Part shown: piece after piece, positions 39,312 through 49,682 of the stretch | Layout: each line of letters begins with the position of its first letter | Position numbering within the stretch: position 1 is the first letter of the stretch | Assembly (NCBI RefSeq): GCF_921292975.1 | Contig: NZ_CAKLCM010000002.1 | Location: 1,860,001-1,924,000 of the forward strand | DNA from: Vibrio hippocampi | GTDB taxonomy: Bacteria; Pseudomonadota; Gammaproteobacteria; Enterobacterales; Vibrionaceae | Direction of reading: 5' to 3' | Length of the DNA: 64,000 nt | Made by a program: the position numbers and the translations under genes | Notes under the pieces: generated by a model | Databases searched by the model: none | The model's input: the letters and a program-made list of their open reading frames with translations, nothing else | Told to the model about the DNA's origin: nothing

Positions 39312-39906
39312 AGAAAGACTACCTCACTCGTTTCGATATCTTTGATGTATTCAGGCGTACTATTTATCGCTAATGATAAATCTTGATGATACCCAAATTA
39401 TAGTAGGTCAATGAGCAATTTTTGCTCAACCTTAACTGCCAGTTGAAAGGTCGGTAATCTTACTGCAAGGCGTGATATAGGTCACGCCAATTACCCGTAA
39501 TTACGGTGATTTTTTTAAATTATATCGGTTGACATAAAAGTGAAAAATTTGCATGGCTAAAGTGATATTACCCACACAAGTTGACGCAACCTGTTGGTGT
39601 GAACTTGTGATTTGAGTATCGAAAAATGAAGCGAGCTCACGCAAGCAACCAGATTCATTTATACTCAAACTGTAGACCGAAGCAAAATTCACCTTGATAG
39701 CCTAGATAGTCTATTGCTCCTTCAGTGGTTTGCTAACGTATACAAGGGTACTCGCTTCAGTCCTAGACGGTATTAATACGGTCTAAGGTTGAACAAACAA
39801 AGTTGACTCATAAGGATTACCACTCAGAGCCAGCCTTGATTACCGAGTCTGACTCCGGTTCCTTATCAGTGACAAGGACAAACGCCGATTTCGGCAAGGA
39901 GACTCT
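39312..39906. other. Divergent intergenic region between rapA and the PIN-PhoH gene
   Basis: About 600 bases with no convincing gene. It holds several small inverted repeats: GAGCAA-TTT-TTGCTC (39413-39427), CCGTAATTACGG (39495-39506, followed by seven T on the plus strand) and GCCGA-TT-TCGGC (39884-39895) just before the AAGGAG of the PhoH gene. A 63-codon minus frame (39501-39692) has no supported start or similarity. Confidence 0.55.
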
Positions 39907-41283
39907 ATGGGCGATACCGACCGCAAAATTTTTGTTCTCGACACAAACATTCTCCTCCACGAACCTCTCGCGATATATTCTTTCAAAGAACACGACATTG
40001 TCATTCCTATGACGGTACTGGAAGAACTGGACCGCATTAAAGACAGCAAACGCGATGTCGCACGTGATGCCAGAGTGGCAATACGCGCCCTCGAATCTAT
40101 TTTCAAAGACACAACACCCGATGAAATTTCCGACGGTATTCCATTAGCGAATCATCATGAAGCCACCGGCTCGATTTCTATTTTCGCCGAATACGCCATC
40201 CAAGACACCTCGAAAGCCTTTATGGATAAAGAGGGGGACAACCGTATTCTCAATGCTGTGCTGTACTTACAAAACAAACGCGCACCAAGAGAAGTCGTCC
40301 TCGTCACCAAAGACATCAACATGCGATTACGAGCAAAAGGGGCGGGCGTTCGTTTTGTCGAAGACTATCGCACCGACCAACTGATTGATGATGTGCAATA
40401 CCTCACTAAAGGCTTCCAAGTACAACCGGGGACATTTTGGGAAAACATCGCCGAGGTAGAAAGTAAAACCCTCGCCAATAAAACCTATCACACCTTTAGC
40501 AAAGAGGCGTTAGACCCGACGTTTGTGAATCAATACGTCATTGATGAAGAGAGCGACTTTGCCGGTCGTGTCGCGGATATTGATGAAGAGGTGGTCACAA
40601 TCCGGGATCTCAGCCAAGAGCGCTTGCTGTGTCGTCAAGCTTGGGATATTCGTCCTAAAAATATCTATCAAGGAATGGCGATGGATGCGCTCCTCGATCC
40701 GGATATTGACTTGGTGATTCTTACCGGAGCCGCGGGTAGCGGTAAAACGCTGCTTGCGATGGCGGCAGCGCTTGAGATGACCATTGAGCGTGGTATGTTC
40801 GATAAGATTATCGTGACTCGAAATACCCCAGATATTGGTGAATCCATCGGCTTTTTGCCCGGCACCGAGGAAGAGAAAATGATGCCTTGGCTCGCAGCGG
40901 TCACCGATACCTTAGAAGCGTTACATAAAAACGATCACTGCACGGAAGGATCGATGAAATACATCTGCGATAAAGCCAATATTCAATTTAAATCCATCAA
41001 CTTTATGCGTGGTCGTTCAATTCAAAATGCGTTTGTGCTGTTGGATGAATGTCAGAACCTGACCGCATCCCAGATAAAAACCATTATCACCCGCTGCGGT
41101 GAGGGGACTAAAATCGTCTGCTCCGGAAACTTGGCGCAGATTGATTCACCGTACCTAACACCGGTGACCTCTGGACTGACTTATATGGTGGAACGTTTCA
41201 AGAACTTTGGAGGCAGCGCCAACATTCACCTCAACGGTGTGGTACGCAGTCGCTTGGCTGAGTTTGCGGAAGAGAATTTGTAA
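39907..41283 (+). CDS. PIN domain / PhoH-type ATPase fusion (YlaK-like)
   Basis: This 458-residue protein fuses an N-terminal PIN nuclease-like domain (FVLDTNILLHEP at 9-20 with the first catalytic aspartate; EELDRIKDSKR near 38) to a C-terminal PhoH ATPase. The ATPase has Walker A LTGAAGSGKTLLAMA near residues 272-286 and Walker B AFVLLDECQNLT. In relatives such as mycobacterial PhoH2 the pair acts as an ATP-driven RNA helicase/RNase. AAGGAG precedes the ATG by 5 bases, and a small hairpin abuts that ribosome-binding site. It is a single gene, convergent with tldD. Confidence 0.93.
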   Translation: MGDTDRKIFVLDTNILLHEPLAIYSFKEHDIVIPMTVLEELDRIKDSKRDVARDARVAIRALESIFKDTTPDEISDGIPLANHHEATGSISIFAEYAIQDTSKAFMDKEGDNRILNAVLYLQNKRAPREVVLVTKDINMRLRAKGAGVRFVEDYRTDQLIDDVQYLTKGFQVQPGTFWENIAEVESKTLANKTYHTFSKEALDPTFVNQYVIDEESDFAGRVADIDEEVVTIRDLSQERLLCRQAWDIRPKNIYQGMAMDALLDPDIDLVILTGAAGSGKTLLAMAAALEMTIERGMFDKIIVTRNTPDIGESIGFLPGTEEEKMMPWLAAVTDTLEALHKNDHCTEGSMKYICDKANIQFKSINFMRGRSIQNAFVLLDECQNLTASQIKTIITRCGEGTKIVCSGNLAQIDSPYLTPVTSGLTYMVERFKNFGGSANIHLNGVVRSRLAEFAEENL

Positions 41284-41318
41284 CCCTGAATAAAACGAGA
41301 CTCACCCCATAAAAACAT

Positions 41319-41346
41319 AAAGCTCCCAAGTTATGGGAGCTTTATT
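41319..41346. terminator. Bidirectional terminator between PhoH and tldD
   Basis: The perfect 10-base stem AAAGCTCCCA/TGGGAGCTTT serves both converging genes. It is followed by TTTATT on the plus strand and by TTATGTTTTTATGG on the minus strand. Confidence 0.85.
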
Positions 41347-41376
41347 CAACATTTGACGAGTGGCAACCAGATCAAA

Positions 41377-42816
41377 TTAATCCGTACCGCCCACCGTCAA
41401 AGAATCCAACTTAAGGCTTGGCTGACCGACACCAACAGGAACACTTTGACCGGCTTTACCACACACGCCAACCCCACGGTCGATACTTAAATCGTTACCT
41501 ACCATCGAGATTTGCTGCATCGCTTCAATGCCAGAGCCAATTAACGTGGCCCCTTTCACTGGTGCGGTGATCTTACCATCTTCAATTAAATACGCTTCTG
41601 AGGCAGAGAATACAAACTTACCTGAAGTAATATCCACCTGACCACCACCAAAGTTAGGCGCATAAAGCCCTTTCTTAACGGTAGAGATGATCTCTTCCGG
41701 CGTATGTTCTCCCGGCAGCATATAAGTATTGGTCATTCGTGGCATTGGCAGATGAGCATAGGATTCACGACGCGCATTACCAGTTGGATTAACGCCCATC
41801 AGGCGAGCGTTCAGTTTGTCCTGCATATAACCTTTCAATACACCGTTTTCAATCAGCATATTGTATTGACCATGAACACCTTCATCATCCACATTCAACG
41901 AACCACGCAAGTCCTTTAACGTGCCATCATCGACGATGCTACAAAGGCTAGAAGTGACCTTATCGCCAATCTTGCCAGAGAACACGGAAGATTCTTTACG
42001 GTTAAAGTCGCCCTCAAGACCATGCCCTACCGCCTCGTGCAGCAGCACGCCCGGCCAACCTGAGCCTAAAACGACCGGCATTGCACCCGCAGGAGCATCA
42101 ATGGCTTCAAGGTTGACTAACGCTTGACGAATCGCTTCATCCGCATAGTGATACGCCACCTTTTGACCTTCTTCATCGGTTAGGAAGAAATCGTAGCCAT
42201 AACGACCACCGCCACCCGCACTACCACGCTCACGACGGTCTCCTTTTTGTGCAAGAACACTGATTGACAGTCGTACCAAAGGACGGACATCGCCAGCAAA
42301 GGTGCCGTCAGAGGCGGCGACCAACATCTGCTCATACACGCCGCTTAAGCTAATCGACACTTCTTTGACTAGAGGCTCTTTGGTGCGGATATAGGCATCA
42401 AGCTGTTTCAGCAATTCCGTTTTTTGTTGTTTTTCCCAGCTTTCTAACGGGTTAAGTGCCGAATAATAGACTTGGTTATCTTGACGGCTCAGCGCCTTAA
42501 CTTGAATATTTTGACCCTGTTGAGCAATACCGCGGGCGGCGTGAGCGCTGCGTTTTAGACCATCAAGTGAGATCTCATCAGAGTAGGCAAAACCGGTTTT
42601 TTCACCTGTAATGGCGCGAACACCAACACCTCGGTCAATATTAAACGAGCCATCTTTGATGATGCTATCTTCCAGCACGAGCGACTCATGCCAGCTAGAT
42701 TGGAAATAGATATCTGCATAGTCAATTTGACGAGTGGCAATACTGGCCAACGTAGCTTCAATATCGTTTTCTGATAATCCTGTCGGTCCCAACAGTGCGT
42801 CTTCTATGCGTTCCAT
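41377..42816 (-). CDS. tldD: Metalloprotease TldD
   Basis: At 479 residues this is the usual TldD length (481 in E. coli). The zinc-binding [11 protein letters not shown] (HExxxH) near residue 260 is intact, and the C-terminal barrel carries [19 protein letters not shown]. TldD and TldE form a heterodimeric protease that trims unfolded or modified peptides and, in E. coli, matures microcin B17. tldE is not in this window. It is followed upstream on the same strand by the nitrilase-family gene. Confidence 0.97.
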   Translation of the reverse strand: MERIEDALLGPTGLSENDIEATLASIATRQIDYADIYFQSSWHESLVLEDSIIKDGSFNIDRGVGVRAITGEKTGFAYSDEISLDGLKRSAHAARGIAQQGQNIQVKALSRQDNQVYYSALNPLESWEKQQKTELLKQLDAYIRTKEPLVKEVSISLSGVYEQMLVAASDGTFAGDVRPLVRLSISVLAQKGDRRERGSAGGGGRYGYDFFLTDEEGQKVAYHYADEAIRQALVNLEAIDAPAGAMPVVLGSGWPGVLLHEAVGHGLEGDFNRKESSVFSGKIGDKVTSSLCSIVDDGTLKDLRGSLNVDDEGVHGQYNMLIENGVLKGYMQDKLNARLMGVNPTGNARRESYAHLPMPRMTNTYMLPGEHTPEEIISTVKKGLYAPNFGGGQVDITSGKFVFSASEAYLIEDGKITAPVKGATLIGSGIEAMQQISMVGNDLSIDRGVGVCGKAGQSVPVGVGQPSLKLDSLTVGGTD

Positions 42817-42833
42817 ATATGGTTGCTCTTATA

Positions 42834-43658
42834 TTATCTTAAATTCTGTTCAAATCGGATATGCTTGGCGACTGGCATGTTGTGCCTAAGTTCATCAACC
42901 ACATTAAAATTCAGTTGGGCAGCGAGATGCCCTGGCTTGGTATCTAAACTCGCATGCACTTCTCCCCATGGAGAAATAATCATAGAGTGCCCCCATGTTT
43001 CTCTGCCGCAGGGATGAGTCCCTGTTTGGTTTGCCGCTACTATCCAACATTGGTTCTCAATGGCTCTGGCACGCAGCAAGACTTCCCAGTGCGCTTTTCC
43101 CGTCATTGCAGTAAACGCAGCGGGCACCACAATGACATTGGCTCCATGAGCGCGCAGTGTGGTGTAAAGATGCGGGAATCTTAAGTCGTAGCAAATAGAT
43201 AAACCAATGGCACCAAAGTCTGTCGGGATCAAAGAGATCGAATTGCCCGCAGTAAAGGTTTCGGATTCTCGATAGCGCTTATGATCATCCGCAACGTCCA
43301 CATCAAACATATGCAGTTTGTCATACTGATAATCACAATGACCGTTCTCATCAAACACTAACGTGGTGGTGGTCACTTCCGTATCAGAGCGACGGACTGG
43401 GAAGCTACCCAATATCAAGTTAACTCGGTACTGCTTGGCGATATTAGCCAGTGAGAACTGCATTGCTCCATCGGCAAAATACTCAGCAAATTGATGATAA
43501 TCATATTTATTACCAAACACCACTGCATTCTCGGGAGTTAAGATCCATTTCACTCCCTTTTCAGCCAACGCTTTGACCTGCTGTTCAATAAAAGCCAAGT
43601 TATGCTCTGGAACGGGTCCGGAGGTCATCTGGATAATGCCGAATTCGATTGATGCCAT
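42834..43658 (-). CDS. Carbon-nitrogen hydrolase (nitrilase superfamily, Nit1/omega-amidase-like)
   Basis: The 274-residue product has the complete catalytic triad: glutamate in ILTPENAV near 42, lysine in YDKLHMFDVDV near 116 and cysteine in GLSICYDLRFPHLY near 155. The KLHMFDVDV segment is typical of the Nit branch, whose best studied member removes deaminated glutathione. I start it at ATG 43658 (MASIEFGIIQ), 5 bases after the yhdP stop; the upstream extension overlaps yhdP and lacks similarity. The order yhdP, nitrilase, tldD is common in Vibrio and Shewanella. Confidence 0.92.
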   Translation of the reverse strand: MASIEFGIIQMTSGPVPEHNLAFIEQQVKALAEKGVKWILTPENAVVFGNKYDYHQFAEYFADGAMQFSLANIAKQYRVNLILGSFPVRRSDTEVTTTTLVFDENGHCDYQYDKLHMFDVDVADDHKRYRESETFTAGNSISLIPTDFGAIGLSICYDLRFPHLYTTLRAHGANVIVVPAAFTAMTGKAHWEVLLRARAIENQCWIVAANQTGTHPCGRETWGHSMIISPWGEVHASLDTKPGHLAAQLNFNVVDELRHNMPVAKHIRFEQNLR

Positions 43659-43662
43659 ATTC

Positions 43663-46600
43663 TTATTTGTTGTCCTTTCCAATATTTGCGGGCAGTTTGT
43701 ACTCACCTTTAGTCCGAGATATTTCTTTCACCGTTGGGGAATCAAGAGGACCTTTTACCTCATAATTAACTTGAGTGACCACCTCAACAACGGGGGAAAT
43801 CACCGTTGTCACGGCAAGAATCACTAACGCCGTTTGCGGTGCAACCGCAAAGGCACTCAGCACCGGTATTCCTGAGGTAAGATCCGGTCTAAAGTTAACT
43901 TGGGCATCAACAGTTCGAGTGTTTAAGTCTGCCAATCCGATAATTTTCATGTCACCTGCGGTCGCATCCATCTCAATATCGTTAGTGACGAACACACCAT
44001 TTTGAATTTTGCCCGTTCCCGTGATCGACTTAAATGCCATCCCCTTGTCAAAGATATCGGTAAAATCGAGCTGCATTTTTCGTATGATGGAGTCGATACT
44101 AAACAAACCCAGTAACCTCGCCGCACCACTCACATCAGAAATGATCCCTTTCCCTAGCTTAGTATCAATTTCACCATTTATGGTATCGACTTTCATTGAC
44201 CATGGCGCACCATCCCATTTGGCGCTGCTGTTTATTTCAAAAGTGGCTTTCTGTATTCCCGAAGAAATACCAAATCGTTCCATCAAGTCGCTGTTGTTAT
44301 CGCCTTTGACTTTTAACTCCACTTCACTTTTACTGGTATCGTCGGTGAGTAACCAACTGCCCTTAGCTTTAATTTGGTTGCTACCACTGACAATATCAAA
44401 TTTATTCCATACAAGTTGCTTGCCCTGACGGACTACATCCATATCCACAGAGCCCACTTTATAACCTTGGAACCATAAACTCTCGATATCTAATTGGGTA
44501 TCCGGCATATTGGCAAACAGCTTGCGATCAAACTCACTGACGACTAACTCTTTGGACTGGCTCTGCTGCAATAGGCTCTCTTGCGACTCTTGCTTATCTT
44601 CCCAACCCGGAATAAAGATATGCAGACGCTCTAGCGCCACATGGAGTTGGTGTTGATCGCTGTAACTCGCCTCGCCTTTCGCCTCTTGGCTATCAAGTTC
44701 GAACAGCCAACCATCACGACGATAACGACCGTTAAAGTTAACATCGTTCCAATGCACACCACCAAGAGTCAACTCATCTGCTTCGATGTTGATTCGTTGT
44801 GGCATCGGCAAGGTTGGTGTATTCATAGTATCCAACACCGCTTCCCTTGCACCTTTCGGTCGATCGAATACCGACGCCCACTGGTCAGCATTGAACTCTT
44901 TGGAACGAACTTGAAAGTGGTGTCCAACAATAGGACTGATCTTAAAACCGCCATCCCCCAACACCAAATTGGTCGCTTTAAGCACAGGGGTCGATTTTGA
45001 GATATCAATTTCGGTCTGATACTTCATTGACGGCAACTGCAAGCGAGCTGAGATGCTCTGCTGATTTCCTGAGGCTTGCAATCTCGCTTTTCCAGCATCT
45101 CCGTAGCTTTTGTTAAGCGGTGCTGGGTAGTCACTGACAATCGTGGCAATGTTGGCTTCCAGATCGAGCTGATAGGTAAATCCGACATCGTTAAGCTGCA
45201 AATCAATATTGAGGTGCCAAGGTGAACGCCCTTTCAACTTGCCGACAAAACGTTCACCAATATAAGGTTCAAGAGGCAAGACTTCCCAATCCCCTATCGT
45301 GTCTATTGCGACTGAATAGCCTTTGTTGGCATTCTGCCCTTTAAAATCCAGATTGATCGGTTGATTTAATAGACTCGCTGACAACCCATTGGCTTGTACT
45401 ATGTCGTTATCAAACTCGATGCGCCCCGAGACTTTTTCCAGCGCCATTGGCGGCGTTTCTATCTCGACATGGTTATTCTTAAGTGTGGCATATCCCCAAG
45501 CTCGCGATGGATTAGGATCGTCAGAGAACGGAATATACAGCTGAAAGTCCGCATCCACATTGCCGGATACCTGAATCGCGGTCAGCGCGGCACCCACAGA
45601 GTCAACGAGGGGTGTCGCGGTCATATAGTCACGAACCGCATCACCCTTACCGGTCGCCAGTGCTTCAATCTCTAAATGCCCATCGCCACTGAGTTTAGGA
45701 ATACGTCCCGTTACACGACGTCCTTTTACCTTCATCAAGGTCGCGGCTTTGGAGTCGAGGTACATTGATTCATTCTGGAACAAAAGATCGAGCTGCAACT
45801 CGGTCAAAGGTGGCCAGTTGGTGTCAAAACTAAACTTAGCCTGTTTTAGCCCAACCCAAGCCTGAAACATGCCGTTGTTGTCTCGATAAGGGAAGTCTCC
45901 CAAGCGCCCATACCACAATAGTTTGGCGGTATTGACCTTGCCCGCTTGTATTGCCGTCGACAGGTAGTCAGTTAAGTCGCGACCCAACGCCAGTGTTGGC
46001 AAGTATCGCCAAGTTTCCCCAGCATTGTAGAGATCCGCTTCACCATAAAAAGACAAAAATGGACTCTCATTAACCGGAAAGTCCAATCTAAAAGCGCCCA
46101 GCACTTGTAAATCGGGGGTGGCAGCGGTGACCTTATCTGACCAAATAGACCAGCCTTGCTCGCCCCAATTTTGCCAGTGGATATCAACTAAGCCTTGTTT
46201 GATGTTGAGTGGGGCTTGAAACACCTCACCGTAAGGGAATTTATCGTCAATTACAGATAGGGTTGCGCTCGCGCTATCTAAGCTTCCTCGCACTTTACCT
46301 GCCACGCTTGAGAAACCAGGCAACAGTTGCCACTGTTTCATTGACATCTGGTCAAGTTGCGCCGAGTAGCGCAATGATTCTAGCCCCTGCGTGGCTGACA
46401 TACGCAAATCGTTCACTCGTCCGGATAACGCTAAGGTGTTTAACCAATCCGCGAATGCATCGTCGCTGCCTAACGTCGCGAGCGGACGTAATGTGCCGAT
46501 ATCGAGTTGTGACACGTTGAGTTGCCACTGTTCCAGGTTTTGCCATTCAAGCGCTGCATCAAATATCGGCCAGTCACTATCATTGGTTCGGGCTCGGATG

Positions 46601-47556
46601 TCGTGCGCGTCAATCTGCCAGCCTTGCGTCAAAGGACTTAAATGCAGAACCGCCGATTCAACAAAAAGCTCATGTTGCAGGTCTTGATGATGCCAATCCA
46701 TAACAGAGGAATTGAGTTCAAGGTAGGCTTCTGTCGGTAAGCTATTTTCTAGTGTTATCCAGCTTTTTAACGTGACCTCGCCCCCCTCAATGCCAGTCGA
46801 GTGCTTATACTCTTCTGGGATCCAGGTATCAACTGACAACTGTTCTACTGCGACATAAAATTCACCGGTCACGTCAGTCAGAGAGCCTTTATCAATAAAA
46901 TCAGCTTGTACCTCTAACTCATTGAGGTTGACATCAGCGATTGAGATGGAACCTTCCGCTAAGTGGCGACGCCCCTCATTTCGCCACTGCAGACTTTGAA
47001 TATCGAGCGTTCTTGCTGATTCGCCTGAGATGGGCTTGTAGATAATTTTAGACTGAGCAATCGAAAAGCGATCTAGCTGTGATAACAACAGATTATCCAG
47101 CTTTTTTATGAAATTTTTGGCTCGATGCTGAGACTGAGAACCTGTCTCTGATTGAGCTTGTGGGTTACCCGTTAAATCAATCTGATGCACATCAAGCAGC
47201 ATGTTGTTCATCACCATATCAGCGAGAACAGGCTGTCCTTGGCGAATGGTTTCAACCAGATCGAATTCCAGCTCAAGGTTATCAACCTGAAACTGAATAT
47301 CCACATTATCAGGTAAAGTGACTTTGACCCCTTGCAGAGAAACAGAAGGATGAGTATTGCGCCAAAAACCTTTGACATCCTCAATGGAGACTTCAATGCC
47401 TGTCCCCTGAGAGATCCAGCTCTCAATATGGGGCTGAATACGATTTAGCTGAGGTAAACCGACTCGCAATGCTGTGACTGTGCCTGCCAGCAACAGCAGC
47501 ACAGTCAGAACTATCCATAGAAAAAATCGAATAACTTGGTTTACGCCAGAACTCAC
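43663..47556 (-). CDS. yhdP: YhdP-family AsmA-like envelope lipid-transport protein
   Basis: At 1297 residues it fits YhdP (1266 in E. coli). One N-terminal membrane helix (about 8-30) is followed by a very long beta-rich periplasmic region made of AsmA-like repeats. The family-typical C-terminal segment GKGIISDVSGAARLLGLFSIDSIIRKMQLDFTDIF lies near 1120-1155. In E. coli YhdP, TamB and YdbH together carry phospholipid to the outer membrane. Translation begins at GTG 47556, 10 bases after the rng stop, without a strong ribosome-binding site, so coupling to rng is likely. Confidence 0.92.
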   Translation of the reverse strand: MSSGVNQVIRFFLWIVLTVLLLLAGTVTALRVGLPQLNRIQPHIESWISQGTGIEVSIEDVKGFWRNTHPSVSLQGVKVTLPDNVDIQFQVDNLELEFDLVETIRQGQPVLADMVMNNMLLDVHQIDLTGNPQAQSETGSQSQHRAKNFIKKLDNLLLSQLDRFSIAQSKIIYKPISGESARTLDIQSLQWRNEGRRHLAEGSISIADVNLNELEVQADFIDKGSLTDVTGEFYVAVEQLSVDTWIPEEYKHSTGIEGGEVTLKSWITLENSLPTEAYLELNSSVMDWHHQDLQHELFVESAVLHLSPLTQGWQIDAHDIRARTNDSDWPIFDAALEWQNLEQWQLNVSQLDIGTLRPLATLGSDDAFADWLNTLALSGRVNDLRMSATQGLESLRYSAQLDQMSMKQWQLLPGFSSVAGKVRGSLDSASATLSVIDDKFPYGEVFQAPLNIKQGLVDIHWQNWGEQGWSIWSDKVTAATPDLQVLGAFRLDFPVNESPFLSFYGEADLYNAGETWRYLPTLALGRDLTDYLSTAIQAGKVNTAKLLWYGRLGDFPYRDNNGMFQAWVGLKQAKFSFDTNWPPLTELQLDLLFQNESMYLDSKAATLMKVKGRRVTGRIPKLSGDGHLEIEALATGKGDAVRDYMTATPLVDSVGAALTAIQVSGNVDADFQLYIPFSDDPNPSRAWGYATLKNNHVEIETPPMALEKVSGRIEFDNDIVQANGLSASLLNQPINLDFKGQNANKGYSVAIDTIGDWEVLPLEPYIGERFVGKLKGRSPWHLNIDLQLNDVGFTYQLDLEANIATIVSDYPAPLNKSYGDAGKARLQASGNQQSISARLQLPSMKYQTEIDISKSTPVLKATNLVLGDGGFKISPIVGHHFQVRSKEFNADQWASVFDRPKGAREAVLDTMNTPTLPMPQRINIEADELTLGGVHWNDVNFNGRYRRDGWLFELDSQEAKGEASYSDQHQLHVALERLHIFIPGWEDKQESQESLLQQSQSKELVVSEFDRKLFANMPDTQLDIESLWFQGYKVGSVDMDVVRQGKQLVWNKFDIVSGSNQIKAKGSWLLTDDTSKSEVELKVKGDNNSDLMERFGISSGIQKATFEINSSAKWDGAPWSMKVDTINGEIDTKLGKGIISDVSGAARLLGLFSIDSIIRKMQLDFTDIFDKGMAFKSITGTGKIQNGVFVTNDIEMDATAGDMKIIGLADLNTRTVDAQVNFRPDLTSGIPVLSAFAVAPQTALVILAVTTVISPVVEVVTQVNYEVKGPLDSPTVKEISRTKGEYKLPANIGKDNK

Positions 47557-47566
47557 AAAATACTCA

Positions 47567-49036
47567 TTACATCATAACGACATCAAATTGCTCTTGGATA
47601 TAGAGAGGCTCCGCTTGTATGCGAACTTGCTTACCAATAAACAATTCCAGTTCAGCAAGGGCATGAGATTCCTCCCCCTCTAACGCCTCTGCAACGGCAG
47701 GTGAAGCATACACCACAAAATTATCTACGTCGTAAGCGCGATTCACACGCGTGATCTCACGTAGAATTTCATAGCAAACGGTTTCAACCGTTTTCACCGA
47801 ACCGCGACCTTCACAAGTAGGACAGCCGCTACATAGTACATGTTCAATACTTTCTCGGGTGCGCTTGCGAGTCATCTCAACTAAGCCTAGTTGAGTAAAA
47901 CCATTGATATTAGTTTTTACTCTATCTTTTGATAACGCAGCGTCTAACGAGGAGAGTACTCGCTGTCTGTGCTCATCCAAACCCATATCAATAAAGTCGA
48001 TAATGATGATGCCGCCAAGGTTACGCAGTCGCAGTTGTCTGGCAATCGCTTGGGTCGCCTCGACATTGGTATTGAAGATTGTCTCTTCAAGATTTCTACG
48101 ACCGACGAAAGCGCCGGTATTAATATCGACCGTGGTCATGGCTTCGGTTTGGTCAATAATCAGATAACCACCGGATTTCAAATTAACCTTACGCTCGAGA
48201 GAACGCTGGATCTCATTCTCTGTATCAAACATATCGAAAATCGGCTTGTCACCCTCGTAGAGTTCCAGCAAACACTCCAACTCAGGCACAAATTCGCTAG
48301 TAAACTCTTTAAGGCTCTCAAAAATCAATCTTGAATCGATCTGGATTCGGGTAATTTCTGTACCGACAAAATCACGTAAAATACGATGAGCTAATCCTAG
48401 TTCACCGTATAGGGTCGAACGGGTTTTGTATTTAGCTCGACGCTCATTAATCTTTAGCCATAGGCGTTTTAGAAAGGCGGCATCTTGCTCAAGTTCTTGC
48501 TCTTTTGCACCTTCAGCCGCCGTACGGATAATAAAACCACCATCTTCATCGCAATACTTACTGACCACGCGTTTAAGACGGTTGCGCTCACCTTCGCTTT
48601 CAATACGCTGCGATACCCCAACGTGACTGGCTCCGGGCATAAATACCAAGTAGCGAGATGGCAGGGTAATATCGGTGGTTAATCTCGCGCCTTTAGTGCC
48701 AAGTGGATCTTTGACCACTTGCACCACGATGTCTTGTCCTTGACGCACCAGTTCCGAAATATCTCGGACTTGAAACTGCTGTTTCTCATTTTCAGAGACA
48801 CATTCGGTATGAGGGACAATATCAGAAGCATGGAGAAAGGCGGCTTTATCTAAGCCGATATCGACAAATGCCGCTTGCATTCCTGGCAATACGCGGCTGA
48901 CCTTACCCTTGTAGATGTTGCCAACAATCCCGCGCTTTGCTTCACGTTCGATATGAACTTCTTGAAGAATTCCGCCTTCGATCATAGCAACCCGAGTTTC
49001 GGTCGGAGTTACGTTAATTAACAGCTCTGCACTCAT
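47567..49036 (-). CDS. rng: Ribonuclease G
   Basis: At 489 residues it equals E. coli RNase G. It contains an S1-like domain (about 35-130; RGIVGNIYKGKVSRVLPGMQAAFVDIG). The catalytic aspartates lie in TVDINTGAFVGR and IIIDFIDM, and the zinc-link CSGCPTCEGRGS is near 400-413. It matures the 5' end of 16S rRNA and takes part in mRNA decay. The order mreBCD-maf-rng-yhdP is the standard gammaproteobacterial one. Confidence 0.97.
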   Translation of the reverse strand: MSAELLINVTPTETRVAMIEGGILQEVHIEREAKRGIVGNIYKGKVSRVLPGMQAAFVDIGLDKAAFLHASDIVPHTECVSENEKQQFQVRDISELVRQGQDIVVQVVKDPLGTKGARLTTDITLPSRYLVFMPGASHVGVSQRIESEGERNRLKRVVSKYCDEDGGFIIRTAAEGAKEQELEQDAAFLKRLWLKINERRAKYKTRSTLYGELGLAHRILRDFVGTEITRIQIDSRLIFESLKEFTSEFVPELECLLELYEGDKPIFDMFDTENEIQRSLERKVNLKSGGYLIIDQTEAMTTVDINTGAFVGRRNLEETIFNTNVEATQAIARQLRLRNLGGIIIIDFIDMGLDEHRQRVLSSLDAALSKDRVKTNINGFTQLGLVEMTRKRTRESIEHVLCSGCPTCEGRGSVKTVETVCYEILREITRVNRAYDVDNFVVYASPAVAEALEGEESHALAELELFIGKQVRIQAEPLYIQEQFDVVMM

Positions 49037-49052
49037 GAGCTAACCTCAATGA

Positions 49053-49682
49053 TTAATTATTTATAAACTGTTGCAACAGCTGGTCAGTTTCATAGAGAGG
49101 TAGCCCAACGACAGCATAATAACTGCCTTCAATTCGAGTGACGAAGCGTCCACCCAATCCTTGGATACCATAGCTGCCAGCTTTATCTTTCGGTTCACCA
49201 CTAAGCCAATATTGTTCTATTTCTTGGTCACTCAGTGTTTTGAACCACACCTCCGTAGTCACCACTACCGAGGCTTGCTTTATTCCTGACGTCACAGTCA
49301 CCGCCGTCAATACTTGATGTTGACGTCCCGACAGTGACTGCAGCATCGCTTTAGACTGTTCAAGATTTGCCGGTTTTTCTAGTGCTTGTTTATCTTGCAC
49401 GACCACCGTATCCGAGCCAATCACAATACAAGGCTTGCCCGCCATACGGTGACCTTCTTGAGCTTTCTGCTGAGAAAGTCGAGTGACATATTGTTGTGGG
49501 GATTCTCCAACTTCTTGCCGCTCTTCAATATCAGGGCTAAGAGAAGTAAATGAGTATCCCAGTTGAGTCAGCAGTTCACGACGCCTTGGAGATGAAGACG
49601 CCAGTACAATATTTGAAGACACGGTTTTTTCCCGCATCATGTCATCTGAAACAATATCACCTGAAACAATGTCACCTGACAT
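49053..49682 (-). CDS. maf: Maf-type nucleoside triphosphate pyrophosphatase
   Basis: The Maf fold is clear from LASSSPRRRELLTQLG, the IEERQ metal motif and IGSDTVV near residue 87. The YhdE branch hydrolyses dTTP, UTP and modified pyrimidine nucleotides. The 209-residue form starts at ATG 49682 after AGAAGG and overlaps the mreD stop by 11 bases. Its first 14 residues (MSGDIVSGDIVSDD) come from a 15-bp tandem repeat and are absent from the usual family N-terminus. A start at the MM at about residue 15 would give the normal length of about 195. Confidence 0.93.
   Translation of the reverse strand: MSGDIVSGDIVSDDMMREKTVSSNIVLASSSPRRRELLTQLGYSFTSLSPDIEERQEVGESPQQYVTRLSQQKAQEGHRMAGKPCIVIGSDTVVVQDKQALEKPANLEQSKAMLQSLSGRQHQVLTAVTVTSGIKQASVVVTTEVWFKTLSDQEIEQYWLSGEPKDKAGSYGIQGLGGRFVTRIEGSYYAVVGLPLYETDQLLQQFINN
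49641..49682. repeat. 15-bp tandem repeat at the mreD/maf junction
   Basis: Units GTCATCTGAAACAAT (49641), ATCACCTGAAACAAT (49656) and GTCACCTGACAT (49671) are in frame with maf and encode SGDIV repeats. The first unit in the direction of transcription contains both the mreD stop and the maf start. Confidence 0.92.

Noticed and set aside
39501..39692. Minus-strand 63-codon frame in the rapA-PhoH gap
   Set aside because: No supported start, no family motif, and it overlaps palindromic regulatory-looking DNA.
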